A stretch of 64,000 nt of DNA from Lachnospiraceae bacterium (GCA_910574195.1 CAJTBF010000009.1:62001-126000), one strand, 5' to 3'. Positions 8,787 through 17,539 are shown, numbered from the stretch's first letter. Numbers and translations: made by a program. The notes: generated by a model not told the origin, from the letters alone.

Positions 8787-10931
8787 ATGCGTATACAGAA
8801 TTATGAGAAACAAATCTATGCCGGAGTACTTGGAAAAATACTCGGTGTTTATCTGGGCCGGCCTGTGGAGGGCTGGAGCTATGAAAAAATTCAGGATACG
8901 TTTGGCCAGGTAACCTATTATGTCCATGACAGGGTGGGAGTGCCTTTGGTGGTGGCGGATGACGACATTTCCGGTACTTTTGCTTTTTTCCGGGCAATCG
9001 CGGATAATGGGTTCCGTTCGGACACCACGGCGGAGGAATTCGGAAAAGCGTGGCTGAATTACATTATAGAAAACAAGACAATTTTATGGTGGGGCGGTTT
9101 GGGGCGTTCCACGGAACATACCGCGTATCTGAATCTGAAAAACGGGATTCCTGCGCCGCAGAGTGGTTCCATTGCGGTCAACGGAAAAATTCTTGCAGAG
9201 CAGATCGGCGCGCAGATTTTTATTGATGCCATTGCTATGGCGTGTCCGGGAGATCCTGAGACGGCGGTGAAACTTGTCCGTAACGCGGCCAGTGTAAGTC
9301 ATGACGGCATTGCGGTGGAGGCGGCCTGCCATCTGGCGGCGCTGGAAGCGATGGCGTTCGAAGAAAAACGGATTGACGTGCTGCTGGATCGGGCGGCACA
9401 GTATGTGAAGAGTCAGGAACTGCTGGACATTGTGGCCGATGTGCGCAAGATTTGTAAAAAGGAAACAGACTGGAGAAAGGTGCGGGCGTATCTGGATCCC
9501 AAATATGGTTACGGAGTTTACCCGGGATGCTGCCACATGGTTCCGAACCATGCCATGGTGATCGCGGCGTTCATCCTGGGCGGAGATGATTTCCAGAAAT
9601 CCATCAGTATTGCCTCTTCTGCGGCGTGGGATACGGACTGCAATGCAGGAAATGTGGGGGCACTGAACGGGATCCGTCTTGGAATTGAAGGAATCAATGC
9701 CGGCGCGGATTTCCGGGGACCGGCTGCAGACTTGATGTATGTGGTGACGGCGGACGGTGGTTCCGTGGTGACAGACGCCGTTCTGGAGACAAAAAAGATT
9801 GTGGAAGCGGCGGCTAAAATGCGCGGAGAAACTATTTCATTGCCAAAAGCCAGGTATACGTTTACGTATCCGGGTTCTGTGCAGGGATTTCTGCCCTGTG
9901 AATATGATCATGGCGCTGCGGCTGATGTACGCATTTATAATCAGAACGAACGATCGGAAGAAAACGGATTGTGTATCGAATGCCGTCATGTGGCGCAGGG
10001 GGTGACAGCCAATGTGTCCACCCAGACATTCATTGATTTTTCCAGGCTGGCGGTGAATTTTTCTACCGTGGCGTCGCCCACGCTGTATTCTTCCCAGACG
10101 GTATACACTACGGCATGTAAAGACACAGATACGAATGTGTGTTGTGCCGGTGAGGGGACGGAAGAGGGAGCACGGGAGGTTACCCTGCGTCCCTATATTC
10201 TATATTATGATATCAATGACCGGATCCAGGTGATTTACGGAGAAGAATGGGAGCTTTCGGAAACGCCGGAAACCTTTTCCTGGGAGGTGCCGGATACGGG
10301 CGGAATGTCTATTTTCAAACTGGGTTATCAGGTGCAGAGCACGCACCGGTTTGACGGAACCGTTATCTTAAAAGAAATTGACTGGACAGGCGCGCCGAAG
10401 GAATTTGCTCAGCGGGGAATGCTGATGAATTCCATCTGGAACACTAATCCTCTGTGGCTGGCGGGATTTGCAAGTTCCGCTGCGCACTTCGCCGCAGATT
10501 TTAAACAGACCTACTGTGTATCCTACATAGAGGAAAACGGAGTGGTTACGATCGGCAGCCGGGAGTGGGACGATTATAGTGTGGAGTCTATCATCTATTA
10601 CAGCCTGCACAAAGAAGGCGGACTGGTACTGCGCAGTATCGGGCACCGGAGGCTCTATGCGGCGGTACTCTGTGACTTTAAAAAGGCACAGATTCTGATG
10701 CTTCGGGACGGAGAAAGAAAAGTACTGGCAGAAACAGATTACCTTTATGAGGAAGAAACCGGGTATTGCATGAAATTCACGGCAAAGGGCAGCAGACTGA
10801 GCCTGGAGATCAATGGGCAGTGTGTGCTGGAAGCGCAGGATGAAACGTATACATGCGGCGGCGCCGGGTTCCTGGTTTCCAATGGAACGATAACCTGCGA
10901 CAGCCTGATTGTGGGTGGGAGGTTTGTATGA
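8787..10931 (+). CDS. ADP-ribosylglycohydrolase-family protein with C-terminal beta domain (copy 2)
   Basis: A 714-residue paralogue of the preceding gene with the same domain order. The Asp cluster DDDISGTFAFFRAI and the second site WDTDCNAGNVGALNGIRLG are kept, so both metal sites look intact. The C-terminal half again ends in a WDDYSVESIIYYS...GGAGFLVSNG beta module. The two copies resemble each other along their whole length but differ in the middle, where copy 2 has an extra Cys/Thr-rich loop around residue 450. Its stop overlaps the next start (ATGA at 10928), so translational coupling with the PfkB gene is likely. Two diverged copies suggest two related substrates or linkages. Confidence 0.85.
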   Translation: MRIQNYEKQIYAGVLGKILGVYLGRPVEGWSYEKIQDTFGQVTYYVHDRVGVPLVVADDDISGTFAFFRAIADNGFRSDTTAEEFGKAWLNYIIENKTILWWGGLGRSTEHTAYLNLKNGIPAPQSGSIAVNGKILAEQIGAQIFIDAIAMACPGDPETAVKLVRNAASVSHDGIAVEAACHLAALEAMAFEEKRIDVLLDRAAQYVKSQELLDIVADVRKICKKETDWRKVRAYLDPKYGYGVYPGCCHMVPNHAMVIAAFILGGDDFQKSISIASSAAWDTDCNAGNVGALNGIRLGIEGINAGADFRGPAADLMYVVTADGGSVVTDAVLETKKIVEAAAKMRGETISLPKARYTFTYPGSVQGFLPCEYDHGAAADVRIYNQNERSEENGLCIECRHVAQGVTANVSTQTFIDFSRLAVNFSTVASPTLYSSQTVYTTACKDTDTNVCCAGEGTEEGAREVTLRPYILYYDINDRIQVIYGEEWELSETPETFSWEVPDTGGMSIFKLGYQVQSTHRFDGTVILKEIDWTGAPKEFAQRGMLMNSIWNTNPLWLAGFASSAAHFAADFKQTYCVSYIEENGVVTIGSREWDDYSVESIIYYSLHKEGGLVLRSIGHRRLYAAVLCDFKKAQILMLRDGERKVLAETDYLYEEETGYCMKFTAKGSRLSLEINGQCVLEAQDETYTCGGAGFLVSNGTITCDSLIVGGRFV

Positions 10932-11824
10932 AGTATGTGGTAGTATCGGCCGTAGTGACGGATGAAATTCATTTTCCGGACAAGACGATGAAGAAGGCTC
11001 CGGGCGGAGCGGGAATCTATGCTTTGTGCGGCATCAAGCTATGGAGCGACGATGTCTGGGTGGTGACGGGAATCGGGGAGGACTATGAGAGTCTTCACGG
11101 AGATTGGTATAAGGCCAACCGGCTTTCTATGGAGGGTCTGCGCATCAAGGATGCACGTTCCCCCTATACGATTGTAGAATATTTCCCGGACGGGGAACGG
11201 ATGGAAACACCGCGGTACGGCGCGGAACACTTCCATGCCCTGGAGACAACGGGAGAGGAACTGGGGCCGTATCTGGAATGTGCCGAAGGAATGTATATTT
11301 TCCGGGGAATAGAGCCGGGATTCTGGACCTCCGTCCTGGAAAAAAAGAAAGAGACGTCGTGTAAGGTGATGTGGGAGATCGCGGCTGACGCGGCAAAGAG
11401 GGAGAATCTGGAAGCAGTCAGGAAGATTGCGGCACAGGTAGAAGCGTTTTCTATCAATATGACGGAAGCCAGGCAGTTGTTTGGCGTGGAGGACCGGGAA
11501 TCCATCGTCGCAGAACTTCGCAGTTGGGGAATGGAATTGATTTTCCTGCGCCAGGGGGCGAAAGGTGCGGTGATGATCACGGAAAAAGAGGTGGTGGAGG
11601 TTCCTTCCTGTCCGGATGTAACTGTGGTGGACGCCACAGGCGGAGGCAATAGCTCCACGGGGGCTGTCCTGTGCGGACTGGTGGAAGGGTTTTCTGCGGA
11701 AATCTGCGGAAGGATGGGCAGCATTTCTGCGGCCATGTGTATCGCACAGCACGGTGTCCCGGCAAAAATTACGAAAGAAATGCGTGAGAATGCATGCAGG
11801 AAACGGGGAACAGATCTATGTTAA
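10928..11824 (+). CDS. PfkB-family protein with altered catalytic motif
   Basis: A 298-residue PfkB/ribokinase-fold protein. The N-terminal region has APGGAGIYAL, the family's substrate-binding Gly-Gly signature. The C-terminal ATP-site signature reads DATGGGNSSTG (residues 235-245) in place of the usual DTxGAGDxF; the catalytic base Asp is therefore Asn241. Some remote PfkB members, such as the yeast Mak32 group, also carry GGGN, so this may define a subgroup rather than a broken gene. It overlaps the glycohydrolase upstream by 4 bases and the next gene by 7. Whether it still phosphorylates a sugar is uncertain. Confidence 0.82.
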   Translation: MKYVVVSAVVTDEIHFPDKTMKKAPGGAGIYALCGIKLWSDDVWVVTGIGEDYESLHGDWYKANRLSMEGLRIKDARSPYTIVEYFPDGERMETPRYGAEHFHALETTGEELGPYLECAEGMYIFRGIEPGFWTSVLEKKKETSCKVMWEIAADAAKRENLEAVRKIAAQVEAFSINMTEARQLFGVEDRESIVAELRSWGMELIFLRQGAKGAVMITEKEVVEVPSCPDVTVVDATGGGNSSTGAVLCGLVEGFSAEICGRMGSISAAMCIAQHGVPAKITKEMRENACRKRGTDLC

Positions 11825-12738
11825 GTGAGAAGATCAGAGAAAAAGAATCGATAAAAAATATCAGAGAACGCTATGAATATTACCAGAATGTACCGGAGAG
11901 GGGACTGGTGATCAACGGCCGTCCGGCATTGACACAGATTGAACCGGAAAAAGTGGGTGATTTTGTACTGATCACGGTGCGGGATCCTCTTTGTGCATAC
12001 GACAGAGATCCCGCGAAGATCATTGCGGACAGAATGGAGCACGCGGAGATGATTGGAAATTCCGGGATGTTTACCAGCTATACCGGAGAGTACAAAGGAG
12101 CCCGGATTACCGTGGTCAGCGGCGGAAGCGGTTCGCCGGAAATGGAACTGATTTTATATGACTATATGGAGTATACGGATGCTCATACCTTTTTGCGGGT
12201 AGGAGGCTCCGGCGGAATCGGGGATGAAGTAAAGCCGGGGGATGTGGTGATTGCCAGCGGCGTGGTTCGGGAAGAAGGGATGACAAAGGCCTATATCCCG
12301 GCAGCCTACCCGGCGGCCAGCCATTATGAGGTGGTTATGGCTATGGTGCAGGCCGCGGAAAATCTGAAAGCACCTTACCATGTTGGGACGACGGTTTCGG
12401 TGGACAGCGATTTTATCGGCGGCGGAAGGCCCGGCGTGGGCGGTTACATGCAGCCCTGGAATGTGGAATTCGCAGGAATTTATAACAGGGCAGGCGTATT
12501 GAACGGAGACAGGGAATCGGCCGCAATCGTAACATTGTCCGCGTTGTTCCAGAGAAGAGGCGGCTCGGTGTGTTCCGTGGCGGACAACCTGTGTACGGGT
12601 GAAAAATTTGACGCGGGCAGCGGACATAACTATGCGATTGATATTGCGCTGGAAGGCTGTTCCATCTTAAATGAGATGGATAAGCAAAAAGAAAAAATGG
12701 GAAAAAGATTTTGGTATCCTGGTATGGAAAGGGAGTAA
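11818..12738 (+). CDS. Nucleoside phosphorylase family protein (uridine phosphorylase-like)
   Basis: A 306-residue cytoplasmic protein of the PNP/UDP phosphorylase family, which splits nucleosides with phosphate to base and (deoxy)ribose-1-phosphate. Visible signatures are the phosphate-site stretch VVSGGSGSPEMELILYDYM, TFLRVGGSGGIGDEVKPGDV, and the ribose-site region WNVEFAGIYNRA, where family members normally show an ME(x)A/G-type motif. Start ATG 11818 overlaps the PfkB stop and has GGGGA about 8 bases upstream. Base preference cannot be told. It would turn a nucleoside freed from the imported compound into a phosphorylated sugar. Confidence 0.85.
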   Translation: MLSEKIREKESIKNIRERYEYYQNVPERGLVINGRPALTQIEPEKVGDFVLITVRDPLCAYDRDPAKIIADRMEHAEMIGNSGMFTSYTGEYKGARITVVSGGSGSPEMELILYDYMEYTDAHTFLRVGGSGGIGDEVKPGDVVIASGVVREEGMTKAYIPAAYPAASHYEVVMAMVQAAENLKAPYHVGTTVSVDSDFIGGGRPGVGGYMQPWNVEFAGIYNRAGVLNGDRESAAIVTLSALFQRRGGSVCSVADNLCTGEKFDAGSGHNYAIDIALEGCSILNEMDKQKEKMGKRFWYPGMERE

Positions 12739-12741
12739 GTG

Positions 12742-13881
12742 ATGAAGAAATATGATAATCCGATGAGCAGACAGGTGGAAAGTCTGCCGGAACTGATTGA
12801 GACACAGTATGAGGATCTGGAACCGAAAGCCAGGAAAGTTCTTTCGTTTCAGGAAATTTATAATATACAGAAGATTGTACTGACCGGCTGCGGGGACTCG
12901 CTGGCGGCTGCTATGGCCACAAAGCATGCGTTTGAAATGCTGACAGGTATTCCGACGGAGGTGGTGACCGCCATCGAACTGGGGCGTTTTTACTGTAAAA
13001 AGCACTTAGGAATAGACTGCCGGAATCCGCTTGTGATTGCGGTCAGCAATTCCGGCAACGGGGCAAGAGTATCCGAGGCAGTGCAGCGGGCCGCAAAGCA
13101 CGGGTGTTTTGTGCTGGGAGTTACAGGAAATGAACAGTCCCCTCTGGGGATTCATTCGGATAAGATCCTGAAGTTGTGTATTCCGCCCTTCGAGAGTGCG
13201 CCGGGAACCAGAAGCTATCTGGTCAGTGTGATGGCTCTGCTGCTGCTGGCAATCCGTTTTGGAGAAGTACGGCATCAATATACGATGGATCAGGCCATGG
13301 ATTACCGTGCGGATATCAAAAATCAGGGCGAACAGCTTCGTGCGCTTCTTCCGGAAATGGAAGACGCTTGTGCAGAGGTGGCCGAAGCGTGGAAGGAATT
13401 CCCATGTTATGATTTTGTGGGATCCGGTTTTGATTATGCAACCGCCTGGCTGGGACAGGCGAAGATCTTGGAAGCGGCCGGAAAGTTTGCAATGCATATC
13501 AACACAGAGGAATGGTTCCATCTGAACTTTTTTGCGAGAAACGCCAGAGAGATGGGAACGGTGTTGGTTGCGAATACGACGAGTCCCGGACACAGCCGGG
13601 CGAGAGAAATGGTTAAATATGCGAACGTCCTGCACAGACCGCTGCTGGTAATTACGGATGGCGGCGCGGAGGATTTCGAAGGGGAAAAAGCGGTATATAT
13701 CAAAGTGCCAAAGCCGAAATACCCCATCACGATGCCGTTGACGCACTTTGCACCGGTATGTCTTCTTGCAGCATATATTGCGGAGTTGATCGGGGAGACA
13801 TATGGCCGGGGATGCGAAGGAGACTGGTCGTTCTGTAAAGGCGGCGCCGGTGTCACGGAGAGTGAAATTATTGTAGACTAA
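12742..13881 (+). CDS. Double-SIS domain sugar-phosphate protein
   Basis: A 379-residue protein with two sugar isomerase (SIS) domains, as in the isomerase half of glucosamine-6-phosphate synthase and in FrlB-type deglycases. The first has VLTGCGDSLAAAMATK and VIAVSNSGNGARVSEAVQ, the loop that binds phosphosugars; the second lies around DFVGSGFDYATAWLGQAKILE. ATG 12742 is 3 bases after the phosphorylase stop behind AAAGGGAG. A PfkB gene plus a SIS gene in one operon recalls FrlD/FrlB, where a glycated amine is phosphorylated and then deglycated. That parallel is inference; the substrate is not known. Confidence 0.85.
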   Translation: MKKYDNPMSRQVESLPELIETQYEDLEPKARKVLSFQEIYNIQKIVLTGCGDSLAAAMATKHAFEMLTGIPTEVVTAIELGRFYCKKHLGIDCRNPLVIAVSNSGNGARVSEAVQRAAKHGCFVLGVTGNEQSPLGIHSDKILKLCIPPFESAPGTRSYLVSVMALLLLAIRFGEVRHQYTMDQAMDYRADIKNQGEQLRALLPEMEDACAEVAEAWKEFPCYDFVGSGFDYATAWLGQAKILEAAGKFAMHINTEEWFHLNFFARNAREMGTVLVANTTSPGHSRAREMVKYANVLHRPLLVITDGGAEDFEGEKAVYIKVPKPKYPITMPLTHFAPVCLLAAYIAELIGETYGRGCEGDWSFCKGGAGVTESEIIVD

Positions 13882-13920
13882 CAAAAATCAAACTTTACTG
13901 GAAAGAAAGCGAAGGAAAGA

Positions 13921-14325
13921 ATGCTGAAAAATTTTAAGATTAAGACAAAATATAATGACGTTTATGATATTACAAAGGAAGTCCGGCAGACGGTAGAAGA
14001 AAGCGGCGTGCAGGAAGGAATCTGCATTGTATATAACCCGCATTCCACGGCAGGAATTACAGTGTATTCCCCCTGGGATCCGGATGGATTTCTTGATCTG
14101 GATGAAGAGATTCGCCGTTTGATTCCTACAAAAGTAGATTTTAAACATCAGCATGACACGCCCCAGGATGCTGCGGGCCATGTGAAATCTGCTCTTTTGG
14201 GAATCTCGAATACTTTCATCGTCCATGAAGGAAAGCTGCTTCTGGGAGGTTCTCAGGGGATTTATTTCCTGGAATTTGACGGGCCGAGGAATCGGGAGTA
14301 TTTTGTAAAGGTTGTCAGCGATTAA
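13921..14325 (+). CDS. YjbQ / UPF0047 family protein
   Basis: A 134-residue protein of the small beta-barrel YjbQ family, some members of which show weak thiamine-phosphate synthase activity; the true role is unsettled. The conserved His-containing segments are present: YNPHSTAGITV near residue 40 and HQHDTPQDAAGHVKSALLG near residue 77, followed by GGSQGIYFLEFDGPRNR. Length is typical. It is in the middle of the nucleoside and sugar genes, 39 bases after the SIS gene, with GGAAAGA as ribosome site. Its presence in this operon is a clue that it acts on a phosphorylated or ribosylated intermediate. Confidence 0.88.
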   Translation: MLKNFKIKTKYNDVYDITKEVRQTVEESGVQEGICIVYNPHSTAGITVYSPWDPDGFLDLDEEIRRLIPTKVDFKHQHDTPQDAAGHVKSALLGISNTFIVHEGKLLLGGSQGIYFLEFDGPRNREYFVKVVSD

Positions 14326-14348
14326 GAATAATAGGAAAGGATAAAAAT

Positions 14349-15296
14349 ATGAGAAAAATTATATTGGACTGTGATCCGGGAATGGATGATTCTATGGCCA
14401 TTGTGATGGCAGTGAAGGCAGAAGAGCTGGATGTATTGGCTGTCACTACGGTAAACGGGAATTATCCGGTGGATGTGACCAGTAAAAACGCAAGAAAAGT
14501 GCTGGAACTTTTAGGGAGAACCGAGATTCCGGTGGCGCGCGGCATGGCGGCGCCTATGATTCGGAAATCCCCGTCGGATCCCTTTACCCACGGCGAGGAC
14601 GGGCAGGCCGAGGCAAACTTGCCGGAGCCGGTAATGAAGCTGGCCGACCTGGATGCGGTGGATCTGATTATTGAATTGGTGAAAGCCAATCCGGGTGAAG
14701 TGACACTGATCGCGACCGGACCTATGAGCAACCTTGCCATGGCTATGGTCAAAGCGCCGGAAATTAAGGATATGATTCCGGAAATTATCGCAATTTCCGG
14801 AGCGTTTGGACTAAACGACTATGCCTTTTTAAATGCCACCGGGGATACGCCCCAGAGCGAATGGAATGTATATGTGGATCCGGAGGCGGCGAAAATCGTA
14901 TATGAATCTGGTGTTCCGCTGGTTGCACTGGGATTGGATGTGGCTACCCATTTTGATGTGAATATCAGTGACGCGGAAGTGAAAAAGCTGGAAGAGAGCG
15001 GCAAAAAAGAAGCGGATTTTCTGGCAAATGCAATTCATTTTGTGAACAAAAGAGGATTTGAAGCGTATTGTGCCGTGATTGATTGTATGGCGGTTGCCTA
15101 TGCGATTGATCCCACATTGGTGGAAACCATGGAAGCTCATGTGGGGGTAGAGACGAAGGACGGGCTGACGCTGGGAATGACCGTCATCGACAGAAGACAT
15201 CACTTTGTATGGGAGCACCTTCCGTTGGTGAAAGTGGGATGCAAAGCGGACTGCGCGAGATTTTTGCAGCTTTTGTTAGAACTGGTGTTGAAGTAG
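14349..15296 (+). CDS. Inosine-uridine type nucleoside hydrolase
   Basis: A 315-residue hydrolase that cleaves the N-glycosidic bond of ribonucleosides to base and free ribose. The N-terminal calcium-binding signature is plain (DCDPGMDDSMAIV, residues 7-19). Further family segments are GHGED-like HGEDGQAE near residue 80, ATGPMSNLAMAM and the late segment around FEAYCAVIDCMAVAYAI that normally carries the substrate-side Asp. It starts 23 bases after yjbQ with AGGAAAGG. Free ribose from this reaction would go to the ribokinase-type gene at 16661, and adenine or other bases to the deaminase at the window start. Confidence 0.93.
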   Translation: MRKIILDCDPGMDDSMAIVMAVKAEELDVLAVTTVNGNYPVDVTSKNARKVLELLGRTEIPVARGMAAPMIRKSPSDPFTHGEDGQAEANLPEPVMKLADLDAVDLIIELVKANPGEVTLIATGPMSNLAMAMVKAPEIKDMIPEIIAISGAFGLNDYAFLNATGDTPQSEWNVYVDPEAAKIVYESGVPLVALGLDVATHFDVNISDAEVKKLEESGKKEADFLANAIHFVNKRGFEAYCAVIDCMAVAYAIDPTLVETMEAHVGVETKDGLTLGMTVIDRRHHFVWEHLPLVKVGCKADCARFLQLLLELVLK

Positions 15297-15332
15297 AAGC
15301 AGATATGATGTAAAGCGGGGAGATGCAGGTAA

Positions 15333-15359
15333 GTATTTCAGCCCTGACGGACGAAATAC
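15333..15359. repeat. Inverted repeat carrying a dispersed 20-mer
   Basis: GTATTTC and GAAATAC enclose AGCCCTGACGGAC. The inner 20 bases recur with one mismatch on the opposite strand at 25393-25412. It sits in the 148-base gap before the deoxyribosyltransferase-family gene. Confidence 0.6.
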
Positions 15360-15444
15360 AGCTTAAGTAATAAAATGGATAATTCCTTGCTGGCTGTAAG
15401 GGATATGAACCATAAATATATTGTAGTAGAAAGGAAAAGAGAAA

Positions 15445-16578
15445 ATGTACAGATATCAACATAATCTGGTCAGTAAGGAAGCATTGTATATTGCAGGACC
15501 GGAATGTTTTTACACATATGGCTATGATATGCTGGCGGCCATGAGAGCGAGGGCGGAAGCCCTGGGATTCGGTGTGACGCTTCCCAACGATGATCCGCTG
15601 GATATGGAAAATCCGGATCTGCAAAAACGGGCGGACAGCATTTTTGCGAATCTGGAAAAAATCATGCATGACACAACGGCGGTTGTAGCAGATCTGGAGG
15701 CATACCGGGGGGCGGAGCCGGACAGTGGAACGGTCTATGAGCTGGGGATGGCCTATGCAAAAGGAGCGAAATGTTATGGCTATACAAGGGATAAACGCAG
15801 CTTTTCGACCAAAAATCCAAATACGGGGCTGCGGGACGGCCAGGTGCGCGATGAATTTGGAAACCATGCATTCTACGGGCAGCTTCCCTTTGCACCGACG
15901 ATCATCGGTTCGACGAAGATCATAGAAGGTGATTTTGACGACTGCCTGAAGATGATGATTGTAGACAAGGAAGAAGAATATAAATTCCAGGCAAAGAGGG
16001 GGTACCGTGTAGATTATTCGGCCACCCGTACCGTGAAGCCAGGGGAGAAGCCGCTGGTATACCTGGCGGGAGTGGAACGCTACCAGGAAAACGCAAAGGA
16101 AGTCTTCGAAAAAATGAAGGAATTGTGTGCGCGCCATGGGATGCAGGCCTTTTCGCCGGTAGACTGGGCAGCGGGAGTGACGCCCGTAGAAACGGATAAT
16201 CCTTATGTCTGGGCGGAAAATTTATTTGATAATTATCAGCAGCATGTCAGAAACTGTGATGTGATCATTGCAGACCTGAATAATTACCGCGGGTATGAGG
16301 TGAACAATGATGTGGGCTTTGAATGTGGAATGGGCTTCTGGCTTGGTAAAAAGCTGTATGGCTATATGGAAGATACCTCGCCGATGATTCAGAGAGTACC
16401 GCATCTGGGGGAGGAAAAAGAGTTCCGGGATCATACAGGCAGTAACGTAGAGAACTTTAATTATCCCTGTAACCTGATGTTCAGTTGCTCTATGAAAATC
16501 TTTGAAGGGGCATTTGAGCAGATTATAGAGCAGGTTGCAAAGGACATATTTCAGGAAAAGGATGAAAGAAATGCCTGA
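15445..16578 (+). CDS. Two-domain nucleoside 2-deoxyribosyltransferase-family protein
   Basis: A 377-residue protein made of two similar units. Unit 1 (about residues 13-180) shows LYIAGPECFY, VADLEAYRGAEPDSGTVYE and Glu99 in YELGMAYAKG. Unit 2 (about 202-370) repeats this as LVYLAGVERY, IADLNNYRGYEVNNDVGFE and Glu293 in FECGMGFWLGKK. In single-domain enzymes of about 150 residues the Glu of this motif is the nucleophile that takes the (deoxy)ribosyl group from a nucleoside. Both Glu residues are kept here, so both units could be active. ATG 15445 follows GAAAGGAAAAG. Exchange or hydrolysis of a ribosyl group is inferred from family only. Confidence 0.85.
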   Translation: MYRYQHNLVSKEALYIAGPECFYTYGYDMLAAMRARAEALGFGVTLPNDDPLDMENPDLQKRADSIFANLEKIMHDTTAVVADLEAYRGAEPDSGTVYELGMAYAKGAKCYGYTRDKRSFSTKNPNTGLRDGQVRDEFGNHAFYGQLPFAPTIIGSTKIIEGDFDDCLKMMIVDKEEEYKFQAKRGYRVDYSATRTVKPGEKPLVYLAGVERYQENAKEVFEKMKELCARHGMQAFSPVDWAAGVTPVETDNPYVWAENLFDNYQQHVRNCDVIIADLNNYRGYEVNNDVGFECGMGFWLGKKLYGYMEDTSPMIQRVPHLGEEKEFRDHTGSNVENFNYPCNLMFSCSMKIFEGAFEQIIEQVAKDIFQEKDERNA

Positions 16579-16660
16579 AAAATAATTCTGCACGCATATA
16601 GTGCTGGGTGTATAGCGTCAGGCCGGGAAGGAAAACATGCATTGCAGGAGGAAGAAAAAG

Positions 16661-17539
16661 ATGAAGTTTTTGAATTATGGTTCCCTGAATATTGACTATG
16701 TGTATCGGGTAGATCACATTCTGGCGCCGGGAGAGACACTTTCCTCTAAGGGGCGGGAGATCTTTCCGGGAGGCAAGGGGCTGAACCAGTCGATTGCCCT
16801 GGCCAGAGCCGGTGTGGAGGTGTTCCACGCCGGGAGAATCGGGAAAGAAGGTGGATTCCTGCTGGATCTGTGCCGGGAAAACGGAATTTGTACGGACTTT
16901 ATCAAGCTGGATGAAAATGCGGATTGCGGACATACCATGATTCAGGTAGACGCCAATGGGGAAAATGCAATTTTGTTGTATGGCGGGAGTAATCAGCAGC
17001 AGGAGAAGGCGCAGATGGACGAAGTTCTGGATCACTTTGGAAGGGGAGATGTCATCTTACTGCAAAATGAAATTAACGAGATGCCGTACTTGATCGACCG
17101 GGCTTATGAGAAAGGACTTACGATTTTTTTGAATCCGTCTCCCATGGACGAAAAACTTCTCCGGTGCGATCTGGAAAAAATTTCCTGGTTTCTGTTGAAC
17201 GAGGTGGAGGCAGAACAGCTTACGGGCACAAAGGATGAGGAAGAAATACGTATAGAATTGCGGAAGCGTTATCCGGGAGCGAAGTTTGTACTGACGCTTG
17301 GAAAAGAAGGGGCCTGCTATTTTGACGCGGAGGAAAGTGTATTTCAGGAAAGTTTTCCTGTAAAAGTAGTAGATACGACCGCAGCGGGCGACACCTTTAC
17401 CGGTTATTTTATCGCGGAACTTCTAAAAGGCGGCACAAAGGAGGAGGCATTGCGGATTGCGTCCAGAGCGGCTTCGATTGCGGTATCGCGCAAAGGGGCA
17501 TCTACTTCAATTCCATATAGGAAAGAGCTGGATGCCTGA
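16661..17539 (+). CDS. rbsK: Ribokinase-type PfkB sugar kinase
   Basis: A 292-residue carbohydrate kinase, likely phosphorylating ribose or a related pentose with ATP. The N-terminal signature is FPGGKGLNQSIALARAG and the C-terminal signature DTTAAGDTFTGYF keeps the catalytic Asp (Asp244), unlike the PfkB relative at 10928. LNEVEAEQLTG and LTLGKEGACYF are typical ribokinase segments. ATG 16661 is preceded by AGGAGGAAGAAAAAG; an earlier in-frame ATG at 16637 has no ribosome site. It closes the catabolic operon and is followed by a terminator. The ribokinase call is likely; other sugars cannot be excluded. Confidence 0.85.
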   Translation: MKFLNYGSLNIDYVYRVDHILAPGETLSSKGREIFPGGKGLNQSIALARAGVEVFHAGRIGKEGGFLLDLCRENGICTDFIKLDENADCGHTMIQVDANGENAILLYGGSNQQQEKAQMDEVLDHFGRGDVILLQNEINEMPYLIDRAYEKGLTIFLNPSPMDEKLLRCDLEKISWFLLNEVEAEQLTGTKDEEEIRIELRKRYPGAKFVLTLGKEGACYFDAEESVFQESFPVKVVDTTAAGDTFTGYFIAELLKGGTKEEALRIASRAASIAVSRKGASTSIPYRKELDA

